DNA of 63,589 bases. It comes from Acidobacteriota bacterium (lineage in GTDB: Bacteria > Acidobacteriota > Terriglobia > Bryobacterales > Bryobacteraceae). How positions within the stretch are numbered: position 1 is the first letter of the stretch; every line of letters starts with the position of its first letter. The notes beneath the pieces are model-generated. The model saw only the letters and a program-made list of their open reading frames with translations, did not search any database and was not told the origin of the DNA. The stretch spans positions 1-63,589 of the forward strand of contig CANIVU010000046.1 of the NCBI GenBank assembly GCA_947470805.1, given 5' to 3'. Positions 25,581 through 33,872 of the stretch are shown piece by piece. Made by a program: the position numbers and the translations under genes.

Positions 25581-28055
25581 ATGATATTGGCGATGCGGAT
25601 GATTGGTGTTTGGATGGTTCTCGCGAGTGGGTTGTGGGCCGTGCCGGCGGGGGTGCGGACTTCGTGTCTGTCTTGTCACTCGGGGGCTTCTGCTCAGGGT
25701 GGGTTGGATTTTGGTGCGCTCTCGTTTGAGCTTTCGTCGCGGGTGGTTCGGGAACGGTGGGTGCGGGTTTATGATCGCGTTGAACGGGGGGAGATGCCTC
25801 CTAAGGGGGTTCCGTTTTCGGAGGCGGAGCGGGCTGCGTTTTTGGCGGAGTTGGGGCGGGAGTTGACGGCGGCGGATCGGGCCGATGTGCGCGCCCATGG
25901 GCGGGGGCCGATGCGGCGGCTGAATCGCGATGAGTTCGAACAGAACTTGCGGGACCTGTTGCAGTTGCCGCATTTGGACATTCGGGACATGCTGCCGGAG
26001 GACCGTGAGGCGTTTCACTTTCACAAAGTTTCGGACAGCTTGGACATGTCGCGGGTGCAGTTGGCGGCTTATTTGGACGCTACCGAAGTCGCTTTGCGGC
26101 AGGCGATGGTGACCGCTTCGGCGCCGCCTCCTATTGCGAAGTTTCGGGCGAATGGCTTTCAGTTGTTTCCGGGGTTAAGAAGCACCGGCGGGATTGAGTC
26201 CATGTTCTTTCTGAAGGGCAATGAGGGGATCAATGTTGCCACGGAACGGGCGCGGCCGTTGACGAAGGAGGAGTTGGCGGACCCCTCGATTGAGATGGGT
26301 TTGTTCCGATCGCCGGGGTGGCCGTATGGGGCGTTTCCTCGTGGGTTTGCGGCTCCTGCGGCTGGCGAGTATCGGGTTCGTTTTGCGGCGCGGGCGGTGT
26401 TGCAGCAGAAGGGGTTCAAAGTCATCGATGCTGCGCAGACTGTGCCGATGACGTTCCGGTCGCGGCGGCCCACCAATCACGATATTGCGGAGGATGTGAA
26501 GTCTGTCGGCGGGATCATGGACTTGAAGCCGGGGCAGCATGTTTATGAGACCACCGTGGTTTTGGGGGTTGGGCAGACGGTGGAGTGGGGCTTGTTGGGG
26601 TTACCGGTGCCGCAGGTGGATGCGCAGCCGGGGATTTCGGGGAGTTACCGGTATCCGCCGTTTCCCGAGGGCGGGGCGCCGGGGGTGGCGTTTCAGTGGA
26701 TTGAGATTGAGGGGCCCATTCCGCCTGCCGCGTGGCCGCCGGCTAGCCATCGGGTTTTGTTTGATTCGTTGGGGGTGGGGCAGGTGCCTGCGGCGCCTAA
26801 GGAAGAGGCTCGGCGGTTGTTGCGGCGCTTCGTGGGCGCGGCTGGCAGGGCGCCGGTTCCCTTGGAAGCGTTGGACAAGTTTGAACGGTTGGTGATGGCG
26901 CGGTTGGACAAGGGGGATTCTTTCTCCGATGCGTTGTTGTCGGGGTATCAGGCGTTTCTTTGCTCGGGGCTGTTTTTGTATTTGCCGGAGCCGGGGGATT
27001 CTAATGCGGTGGCGGAGCGGTTGTCGCACTTTTTGACGGACTCGCGGCCGGATGCTTCGTTGCGGGAACTGGTGGGGAAGGGGCGGTGGCGGGAGGCTGT
27101 CGACTCGCTGGTCGCGGGGGCGGGGTTTGATCGGTTTGTGAAGAGTTTTACGGGGTATTGGCTGAACTTGCGGCACTTGCGGCGGGATGATCCGGACATT
27201 CGTTTGTACCCGGAGTACAGGCTGGATGAGTATCTGGTGGATTCGATGGAGCGGGAGACGCTCCTTTATTTCACGGCTATGGTTCGGGAGAATTGGCCGG
27301 TGCGGCGGTTGGTGGAATCGGATTTTGTGTTTGCGAATGAGCGGCTGGCTCGGCATTACGGGCTGCCCGCTATCGCCGGGTCGGCTTTGCGGAGAGTTTC
27401 ACTGCCGGCGGGGAGTCCGCTGGGCGGGTTGTTGACGCAGGGTTCTGTTTTGAAGGTCACGGCGAATGGGACTTCGACTTCGCCGGTGTTGCGGGGGGCT
27501 TGGATTATGGACCGGATTATTGGGGAGCCGCCGCCGCCACCGCCGCCGGGGGTGCCGGCGGTGGAGCCGGATATTCGCGGGGCGAAGACGATTCGGGATC
27601 TGTTGAAGATGCATACGAAGTCGGCGACTTGTGCGTCGTGTCATGCGAAGTTTGATCCGGTGGGGTTGGCGCTGGAGAATTTCGATGTGATGGGGAAGTG
27701 GCGCGACCGGTATCGGGGGACTTCCGAGGGGGAACGGGTGAGCGGGATCGACCATACGGGGCACGACTTTGCGTATACGATTGCCGGGGATGTGGATGCG
27801 AGTGGCACGCTTATTGATGGGCGGAGCTTCCGGGATGTTCGGGAGTTGAAGGCGTTGTTTGCTGGGAATGCGCGGGGGCTGGCGCGGAATTTGTTGCGGC
27901 AGTTTGTGGTGTATGCGACGGGGACGCCGGTGCGGTTTGCGGACCGGGCGGAGGTGGAGCGGATTTTGGATTCTTGTGCCGGGGATGGGTACCGGGTTCG
28001 GGATCTGATTTATGGGTTGGTGGAGAGTCCGGTGTTTCGGGGAGGTGTTCGATGA
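25581..28055 (+). CDS. DUF1592-family c-type-heme-motif protein, long form
   Basis: The 824-residue exported protein has a signal peptide and a heme-c motif C29-LS-C32-H33 (VRTSCLSCHSG). DUF1587-like (RRLNRDEFEQNLRDLLQLP), a large central beta region (about 180-390), DUF1592 (AERLSHFLTDSRPDASLREL), a Pro-rich turn (GEPPPPPPPG), DUF1588 with CASCHAKFDPVGLALENFD and C-terminal DUF1585 follow. It is the same domain order as the protein at 3318 with a longer middle. An AAGGGG site precedes the ATG. The stop overlaps the next start (ATGA). Function unknown; possibly an extracytoplasmic oxidoreductase or glycan-binding subunit acting with its DUF1552 partner. Confidence 0.88.
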   Translation: MILAMRMIGVWMVLASGLWAVPAGVRTSCLSCHSGASAQGGLDFGALSFELSSRVVRERWVRVYDRVERGEMPPKGVPFSEAERAAFLAELGRELTAADRADVRAHGRGPMRRLNRDEFEQNLRDLLQLPHLDIRDMLPEDREAFHFHKVSDSLDMSRVQLAAYLDATEVALRQAMVTASAPPPIAKFRANGFQLFPGLRSTGGIESMFFLKGNEGINVATERARPLTKEELADPSIEMGLFRSPGWPYGAFPRGFAAPAAGEYRVRFAARAVLQQKGFKVIDAAQTVPMTFRSRRPTNHDIAEDVKSVGGIMDLKPGQHVYETTVVLGVGQTVEWGLLGLPVPQVDAQPGISGSYRYPPFPEGGAPGVAFQWIEIEGPIPPAAWPPASHRVLFDSLGVGQVPAAPKEEARRLLRRFVGAAGRAPVPLEALDKFERLVMARLDKGDSFSDALLSGYQAFLCSGLFLYLPEPGDSNAVAERLSHFLTDSRPDASLRELVGKGRWREAVDSLVAGAGFDRFVKSFTGYWLNLRHLRRDDPDIRLYPEYRLDEYLVDSMERETLLYFTAMVRENWPVRRLVESDFVFANERLARHYGLPAIAGSALRRVSLPAGSPLGGLLTQGSVLKVTANGTSTSPVLRGAWIMDRIIGEPPPPPPPGVPAVEPDIRGAKTIRDLLKMHTKSATCASCHAKFDPVGLALENFDVMGKWRDRYRGTSEGERVSGIDHTGHDFAYTIAGDVDASGTLIDGRSFRDVRELKALFAGNARGLARNLLRQFVVYATGTPVRFADRAEVERILDSCAGDGYRVRDLIYGLVESPVFRGGVR

Positions 28056-29317
28056 TTTCACGGCGCACGGTTTTGCGCGGGGCTGGGGTGGCGTTGGGGC
28101 TGCCTTTATTTGGCGATGCCAAGCCGCCGATGCGGATGTTGATTATTGCCAATAACCTCGGCGTTTTGCCGAAGTACTTCTTTCCGGAGGGGGCGGGGCG
28201 AGAGTATACGTTGTCGCCGTATTTGAGTGTTTTGGCGGATTGGCGGAAGGAGTTTACGGTGTTCAGCGGGTTGTCGCATCCGGGGGTGTCGGGTGGGCAT
28301 AGTACGGACAACTGTTTCCTGACGGCGGCTCGGGGGGCTTTCAAGAGTGGCTTTCGGAATTCGATTTCGTTGGACCAGTTCGCGGCGGAGAAGTTGGGAC
28401 AGGTGACTCGGTTCCCTTCGTTGAATCTGGGGGTGAATATCGATAAGGGGAATCGGAGTTTGTCGTGGACGCGGGACGGGGTGTTGTTGCCGGCGGAGGA
28501 TTCGGCGCCGAAGTTGTATCAGCGGATGTTTGTGCAGGGGGATCCGGAATCGGTGGCGCGGCAGTTGCACAGGCTGGAGAACCGGGGGAGTGTGTTGGAT
28601 ACGTTGCTGGATGAGACTCGGCGGTTTAGTGGGAAGTTGGGCGGGGAGGATCGGGCTCGGTTGGACCAGTATGTGACCTCGGTTCGGGAGGTGGAGGAGC
28701 GGCTGGTTACGGCTAAGGAGTGGGAGTTACGGGCGAAGCCTACGGCTAGCGGGCCGGCGCCGGCGGAGATTTCGGAGAAGAAGTTGTTTTTTGAGAAGTT
28801 TGATTTGATGCTCGCGATGGCGCAGTTGGCGTTTGAGAGTGATTCGACGCGGATTGTGACGCTGATGGCGGATGCGTTTACGACGCCGGTGTTTCAGTTG
28901 AACGGGCGGGAGGCGACGACGGAGAGTTATCACGGGTTGAGCCATCACGGGCAGGCGGAGGGGAAGGTGAAGCAGTTGCAGGAGGCCGACCGGCAGCAGA
29001 TGACTTTGCTGAAGGGGTTGTGGGGGCGGTTGGCTTCGCGGGTGGAGAATGGACGGCGGTTGTTGGACCAGACTATGGTGATGTATGGGAGCAATATGGG
29101 GGACGCCAACATTCACGACAATACGAATCTGCCGATTATCTTGGCTGGGGGCGGGTTTGCGCACGGGCAACATTTGGTGTTTCGGAAAGACAACAATTTG
29201 CCGTTGTGCAATTTGTTTGTGACGATGCTGCAGCGGATGGGGGTGGAGGCTTCGGCGTTTGGGAGCAGTACGGGCGGGGTGGCGGGGTTGGAAATTGGCC
29301 AGACAATTCCTGGGTGA
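28052..29317 (+). CDS. DUF1552 family Tat-exported protein, second copy
   Basis: This 421-residue protein starts MISRRTVLRGAGVALGLPLF, a twin-arginine leader, and has the DUF1552 markers LSHPGVSGGHSTDNCF, a coiled LDQYVTSVREVEERLV segment, STRIVTLMADAF, and LDQTMVMYGSNMGDANIHDN. The start overlaps the DUF1592 stop by 4 bp; the longer frame to 27974 is a shadow of that gene. No ankyrin gene follows here, unlike the 3-8 kb module. The last codons (QTIPG) and the TGA stop lie in a repeat that forms a long hairpin. Confidence 0.9.
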   Translation: MISRRTVLRGAGVALGLPLFGDAKPPMRMLIIANNLGVLPKYFFPEGAGREYTLSPYLSVLADWRKEFTVFSGLSHPGVSGGHSTDNCFLTAARGAFKSGFRNSISLDQFAAEKLGQVTRFPSLNLGVNIDKGNRSLSWTRDGVLLPAEDSAPKLYQRMFVQGDPESVARQLHRLENRGSVLDTLLDETRRFSGKLGGEDRARLDQYVTSVREVEERLVTAKEWELRAKPTASGPAPAEISEKKLFFEKFDLMLAMAQLAFESDSTRIVTLMADAFTTPVFQLNGREATTESYHGLSHHGQAEGKVKQLQEADRQQMTLLKGLWGRLASRVENGRRLLDQTMVMYGSNMGDANIHDNTNLPIILAGGGFAHGQHLVFRKDNNLPLCNLFVTMLQRMGVEASAFGSSTGGVAGLEIGQTIPG

Positions 29318-29369
29318 CAGTCATCCGCCATCGCCAAGGCTTCGGAGGACTGGCCCAGGAATTGTCTGG
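29299..29369. repeat. Long hairpin: CCAGACAATTCCTGGG inverted repeat between convergent genes
   Basis: CCAGACAATTCCTGGG (29299-29314) pairs perfectly with its reverse complement at 29354-29369. The 39-nt loop can extend the stem further (AGTCATCCG against CGGAGGACT, one mispair). It contains the DUF1552 stop and ends 8 bp before the stop of the facing gene, so it may end transcription from both sides, although no T-run follows. Confidence 0.82.
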
Positions 29370-29376
29370 GGGTTGG

Positions 29377-31872
29377 TTAGCGGAAGTTGGCGGTGACCGA
29401 TTTATCGGCGGTCATGACCACGGTGCAGGTGAGGGAGGTTCCGGTGCAGGCTCCGGTCCAGCCGGTCCAGGCGGAGCCGGGGTCGGGGGTGGCCGTTAGC
29501 GTCACGCTGGTGTTGGGCGCGAAGCTGGTGCCGGGGAGGCTGCTGGTAACCGTACCTTTGCCGCTGCGGGCGACGGTGAGTTTGTAGGTGGTGGACGTAG
29601 AGCCGCCACCGCCACCACCACCACCGCCACCACCGCCGCCGCCTACCCCACCGCCGCCGGCGGAGGAGAGCTTGGGGGTGACGACCATGGTGGCCTGGCC
29701 ACCGTCGGAACTCCATACGGTCACGACCGCGGGGGCCGTGGGCATGATGGTTGCGCCTTTGTACTGGCCGAGTTCCAACTGCAGGGTACCGATGGCCGGA
29801 CCGAGGGGGTCGGTGCCGAAGGTGAACGTGGCGTTGGTGAGGGTTGTAGTGGCGGCCACTTTCAGCATGTGCAGGTCGGTGAGGTAATCGGCCTGGACGA
29901 TGGTGATGGTGGGGACGGGGACGACCGAGGCCGTGGTGGTGATGCTGGAGGCACCGAGGGTGGCCTTGACGGCGACGCCCTTGGACCCGTTGACCACGAT
30001 AGTGGTGATGGGGAAGGTGGCCGAGTAGCCGCCCTGCGGGATGGTGACAGTGGGCGGAACCTGCAAGGTGCGGGTGTCACCGCTGGAGAGGGTGATGACG
30101 GCGCCTTCGGGGTTGCGCGGGAAGTTGGTCACGGTGATGACGCCGGTTTGCGCCTGGCCGCCGACGGTGAACGGAATCGTCAGGGTGGCGACGGCGACAA
30201 CAGGGGCGGGGCTCAGGGTGATGGTGCCGTTGAGCGTTTGGCCGTTGAAGGACGCGGTGAAGGGCACGGGGGTGCTGGCGGCAACGGACTGGGTGAGTAC
30301 GCTGAAGCCGATGGAGGAGGTGCCCTGATTGAGCGTCACCGAGGCGGGCAGGGTGACGAGGGGGTTGGCGGAGGCGAGGGTGACGGTGGCGCCACCGGCC
30401 TGGGCCGGGATGGAGAGATTGATCGTGCCGGTGGTGGAGAAGCCGCCTTCGACCGGGTTGACGGTGGCGGAGGCGATGGTGACCACGGGGGTGATGACGA
30501 CGCTGGCGGCGCGGCTGGAAGAGCCGTCGGTGGCCAGGATCTTGGCGTAGGTGGGCACCTGCATACCGGCGCCGCCGGCGATGAAGGAGACCGACGCGCT
30601 GGACTGGCCGCCGGAGATCTGGATGGAGGCCGGGGCGGCGAGGAGCGCGGTGTTGCCGGAGAGGAGGGTGACGGTAACGCCGGCGGCGGGCGCGGGGCCG
30701 CCGAGGGTGAGTGTGCCCTGGACGGTGGCGCCGGGGGCCGGTTTGGCGGGCGTCAGCGTGAGGGAGGCGAGCGCGGTGGCGCTGGCCTGGCCGGGGGCGA
30801 AGACGACGGCGATGGCGTCGGGCGGCATGACGAGACCGGTGGCGGGGGTGTTGTAGGCGAAGCCGACGACGTTGCCATTGGCATCGATACCGGTGGCGAC
30901 GGCGTGGGTGTAGCCGGGCGGCAGGTATTGGTTCAGGTCGACCACGGATTGCGCGGTGCCGTTCCAGACGAGGGCGTGGCGGACGGAACCGACGGCGCCC
31001 ATGGGGCCGACCCAGCCATCGCCGACCTGCTGGGTGTCGGACATGGCGGTGACGCGGCTGTCGTTATAGCCGGCGGGGTGGAGATCGACGAACGACGCGG
31101 CGGTGCCGGACCAGAGGGCGGCGTGCTGCGTGGGGAGGGGGAGGGCCAGGTAGGCGTGGCCGCCCTGCTGGGTGCCGTTGGTGGCCCAGGCTTCGGAGGC
31201 GTCGTACCCGGTGGGGTTGAGATCGACGAAGCTGGCGGCGGTACCGGCCCAGAGGAGGGCGCGGCTGCCGGCGTGATAGGCGAAGTTTTCGCCGTAGGGG
31301 TAGGGGAGCGTGGAGCCGTAGCCGACCTGCTGCCCGTTCTTGACGGCGAGGGCTTTGGAGTAGCCGTAGCCGATGAGGGGGTGGAGGTTGGTGGCGACGC
31401 CACTGGACCAGAGAATGGCGTTCTGGTAGGTGGTGAAGTAGACGGGGCGTTCGCCGTAGCCGACCTGCTGGCCGCCGTGGGTGCCGAGGCAGTAGGAGCC
31501 GTCGAAGGAGATGGCGCCGTGGAGGTCGGTGAAGGTGGAACTGGAGCCGGACCACTTCATGGCGTGGTTGCGGCCGTTGAGGGTGGAGAAGGCGTAGCCG
31601 CACTGTTCGACGTCGTCGGTGGCGGTGGCCATGGAGGAGGCGTAGTTGGCGGGGTGGAGGTCGATTGCGTTGAGCGCACTGCCGTTCATCAGCAGGGCGT
31701 GACTGTTGCCGCCGCCGCCGACTTGCTTGCCGGAGGAGGCGCCGTTGATTTTCGCGCTGGTTTGGGTGAGAGGGGTTAGGTCGTTGGAGTTGTACTGCTG
31801 CGCGACGGCAGGCAGTGTTAAGAGTAGTCCGGCTGCCATCCATGAGAGCCGGAGTGTGAAGGGGATTCCCAT
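29377..31872 (-). CDS. Large secreted HAF-repeat / Ig-like protein with poly-Gly linker and InlB-type C-terminal repeat
   Basis: The 831-residue exported protein has a signal peptide (LSWMAAGLLLTLPAVAQ). Residues about 40-340 contain repeats of the HAF type (GxQVGYG..., HALLW-SGTAASFVDLHPAGY), which form a beta-propeller-like array. Residues 370-720 are Ig-like beta domains (LTLTPAKPAPGATVQGTLTL; TIASATVNPVEGGFSTTG). A linker of about 20 residues, nearly all Gly, leads to a C-terminal repeat (YKLTVARSGKGTVTSSLPGT ... GWTGACTGTSLTCTVVM) that binds or decorates surfaces in other proteins. No enzyme motif is seen; surface adhesion or matrix role is likely. The Gly tract is encoded by a CCN trinucleotide array (29602-29660). 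Confidence 0.82.
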   Translation of the reverse strand: MGIPFTLRLSWMAAGLLLTLPAVAQQYNSNDLTPLTQTSAKINGASSGKQVGGGGNSHALLMNGSALNAIDLHPANYASSMATATDDVEQCGYAFSTLNGRNHAMKWSGSSSTFTDLHGAISFDGSYCLGTHGGQQVGYGERPVYFTTYQNAILWSSGVATNLHPLIGYGYSKALAVKNGQQVGYGSTLPYPYGENFAYHAGSRALLWAGTAASFVDLNPTGYDASEAWATNGTQQGGHAYLALPLPTQHAALWSGTAASFVDLHPAGYNDSRVTAMSDTQQVGDGWVGPMGAVGSVRHALVWNGTAQSVVDLNQYLPPGYTHAVATGIDANGNVVGFAYNTPATGLVMPPDAIAVVFAPGQASATALASLTLTPAKPAPGATVQGTLTLGGPAPAAGVTVTLLSGNTALLAAPASIQISGGQSSASVSFIAGGAGMQVPTYAKILATDGSSSRAASVVITPVVTIASATVNPVEGGFSTTGTINLSIPAQAGGATVTLASANPLVTLPASVTLNQGTSSIGFSVLTQSVAASTPVPFTASFNGQTLNGTITLSPAPVVAVATLTIPFTVGGQAQTGVITVTNFPRNPEGAVITLSSGDTRTLQVPPTVTIPQGGYSATFPITTIVVNGSKGVAVKATLGASSITTTASVVPVPTITIVQADYLTDLHMLKVAATTTLTNATFTFGTDPLGPAIGTLQLELGQYKGATIMPTAPAVVTVWSSDGGQATMVVTPKLSSAGGGGVGGGGGGGGGGGGGGSTSTTYKLTVARSGKGTVTSSLPGTSFAPNTSVTLTATPDPGSAWTGWTGACTGTSLTCTVVMTADKSVTANFR

Positions 31873-31943
31873 GGTTGGTGGGACCCGGATTGGTTGGGGG
31901 CGGAACAGGGTTATGGGAAATTAATGCCGTGGCCCAGTGGTCG

Positions 31944-31978
31944 GACAAATCCTGGGTGACAGTCACCCAGGATTTGTC
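31944..31978. repeat. 35-nt perfect palindrome with GGTGAC-A-GTCACC core
   Basis: Two 17-nt arms beginning GACAAATCCTGGGTGAC pair perfectly around one central A. It lies 3 bp beyond the stop of the minus-strand TIGR03437 gene. The left half plus 9 bases of flank reappears at 37289-37320. Confidence 0.9.
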
Positions 31979-31981
31979 TGG

Positions 31982-33787
31982 TTAGTTGGTAATGGCGATG
32001 TCGACCATGTCGTGGAAGGCTTCGGGGGTTTCGATGGCGAGTGGGATGGCGGCGCCGATGGGGGCGTTCGTGGGGACCGTCAGATTGATTTGATACAGGC
32101 CGGCGAGGCCGGGGGCCAGGCCTTTGAAAAGTACGGTGGCTGGGCGGCCGCCGATGTAGACTTTGACGTCGCCGGGGACTTGGCTTAAGGGGCTTGATGG
32201 GGCGGCGGCGCCGTCCTGGATGGTGGGGGTTACGGCTCCTAAGCCGGTGAGGAAGAGGAGGATGGTTTCGCCGCGCTTGGCGGGGCTGGCGGCGTTGACC
32301 AAGGTGAAGTTGGCGTGGAGGAGGGCTCCGGGGCCGGTGCCGGCGGGGGGGATGGTGAAGATGCCGGGGCTGGATTTGGCGAGGGGGATTTCGGCGGTGT
32401 TGGAACGCTGGCCGTTGTTGACGACGACGATGCTGGCGGTTGTGCCGGTGGCCGTTAGCGGGACGAGGGCGCTGATCTGGCCGGCGCTGGTTAGGTAGAG
32501 CGGGGCGGGGGTGTTGTTGATCAGCACCTGGACGTTGCCGAGGGTGGTGGGGAAGGGAAGCGTGCTGGCGACGGTGGTGGCGGCGGCGAGGCCGGAACCG
32601 AACAACGTGAAGAAGCCGCCGGGGGAGAGGGGCGCGCCGACGGGAGCGAAGCTGGCGGCGTTGACCACACCTTGCGGGCTGATGAAGACGCCCGAGCCGG
32701 TGGGGGTGGCGGCGCGGATGGCGAAGCTGAGTTCGTAGTTGTTGGAATCGACGTTGGAGAGGCCGGTGGTTTGGAAGGTGTTGGCGGATTGGCCGATGAC
32801 CAGGCGGTTGAGATCGAGGGTGCCGGTGTTGTCCGTGGTGAGGAGATAGGTGTTGGCGCTGGTGAGGTCGATTGCTCCTTCGGGCTGGCGGACGCGGAGG
32901 CTGGAGACGAGTTTGCCGGTGTTGGTGGAGTTGGAGGAGCCCGCGTAGGTGCCGGCTTTGTTGGCTTCATAGCGCAGGCCGGCGCGGAAGTAGAGATTGC
33001 GGAAGGCGGTGGAGGGGGCGGCGGATTTGGCGGCGACCCAGATGTCGTGGCCGCCGGGGGCGGTGGAGCCGAGGAGGGCGAGGGTTCCATCGGCGGAGAC
33101 CCAGAGGCTGCGGACGCCGTTGAGGAGAGCGGTGCCGGGGAGGGTGAGGGTGCCGGCGCCATCGGTGGCGATAGAGTACGTTGCGTTGGCGATTTGGAAT
33201 GTGGTGGTTTGGTTATTGGCGGCGGCGGATTTGGCGGTGACGGTGAAGGCGGGGGCGGCGCCGGCGCCGGTGGGCGCGAGGCGGAAGGCGGCATTGCGCA
33301 TTTGGGCGGAGGAGGCGTTGGGGAATTCGAGGGCGCTGACGTCGTAGCTGCCGGAGAGGGAGGCGTTGGATTGGCCGCCGGGGGGCGCGGGGATGGCGAG
33401 GAAGAGATCGTAGACGGTGGCGGTTTCGGTGGAGGCGCCGGTGAGTGCGCCCTGGCCGAGGCCGGCGGTGATATCGGTGTTGGCGCGTTGGGGGTTAGAA
33501 ATTGTGACGTAGCCGGTGGACTTGACGGCGTAGGTGCCGTTGGCGGTGAAGGCAGCGGGGGCGGCGGGGCCGATGATCTGGGAGCCGGTGAGGGTGTATG
33601 TGCCTGTCCCGGAGAAGGTGATGGCGCCGTAGGCGGTGCGCATCTCTGATACGGCGCCGGCCGAGTTTCCGAGTATCATCAGGTGGCGGAAAAAGTATTT
33701 CCCATTTAGTGAGCTATTGGAAAAGCTTTGGGAAAACAATTCCACTGCCGATAGGATGAAGAGCGCCGCGGTGAGTTTCTTAGACAT
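31982..33787 (-). CDS. Secreted protein with C-terminal TIGR03437 domain
   Basis: The 601-residue protein has a signal peptide (LTAALFILSAVELFSQ), a beta-rich N-terminal two-thirds (SLNGKYFFRHLMILGN; SLSGSYDVSALEF) and a textbook TIGR03437 C-terminus: GVVNAASFAPVGAPLSPGGF, LTSAGQISALVPLTA, LFLTGLGAVTPTIQDGAAAP and GLYQINLTVPTNAPIG. This domain is expanded in Solibacter-type genomes; the proteins are extracellular with no known activity. It ends next to a perfect 35-nt palindrome. It is divergent from the DUF1549/DUF1553 gene with an 85-bp gap. Confidence 0.86.
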   Translation of the reverse strand: MSKKLTAALFILSAVELFSQSFSNSSLNGKYFFRHLMILGNSAGAVSEMRTAYGAITFSGTGTYTLTGSQIIGPAAPAAFTANGTYAVKSTGYVTISNPQRANTDITAGLGQGALTGASTETATVYDLFLAIPAPPGGQSNASLSGSYDVSALEFPNASSAQMRNAAFRLAPTGAGAAPAFTVTAKSAAANNQTTTFQIANATYSIATDGAGTLTLPGTALLNGVRSLWVSADGTLALLGSTAPGGHDIWVAAKSAAPSTAFRNLYFRAGLRYEANKAGTYAGSSNSTNTGKLVSSLRVRQPEGAIDLTSANTYLLTTDNTGTLDLNRLVIGQSANTFQTTGLSNVDSNNYELSFAIRAATPTGSGVFISPQGVVNAASFAPVGAPLSPGGFFTLFGSGLAAATTVASTLPFPTTLGNVQVLINNTPAPLYLTSAGQISALVPLTATGTTASIVVVNNGQRSNTAEIPLAKSSPGIFTIPPAGTGPGALLHANFTLVNAASPAKRGETILLFLTGLGAVTPTIQDGAAAPSSPLSQVPGDVKVYIGGRPATVLFKGLAPGLAGLYQINLTVPTNAPIGAAIPLAIETPEAFHDMVDIAITN

Positions 33788-33872
33788 TAGTCCCCATTTC
33801 GATTATTTCTGAAACTCCATATCGGCCGCAGTGTTTCGGTAGGCAGAACGATTTTGTAAATGGAGTCTGACA

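Noticed and set aside
29869-31779. A 636-codon + strand frame rich in Gly and Asp
   Set aside because: It is the antisense of the secreted HAF-repeat protein; no start signal and extreme composition.
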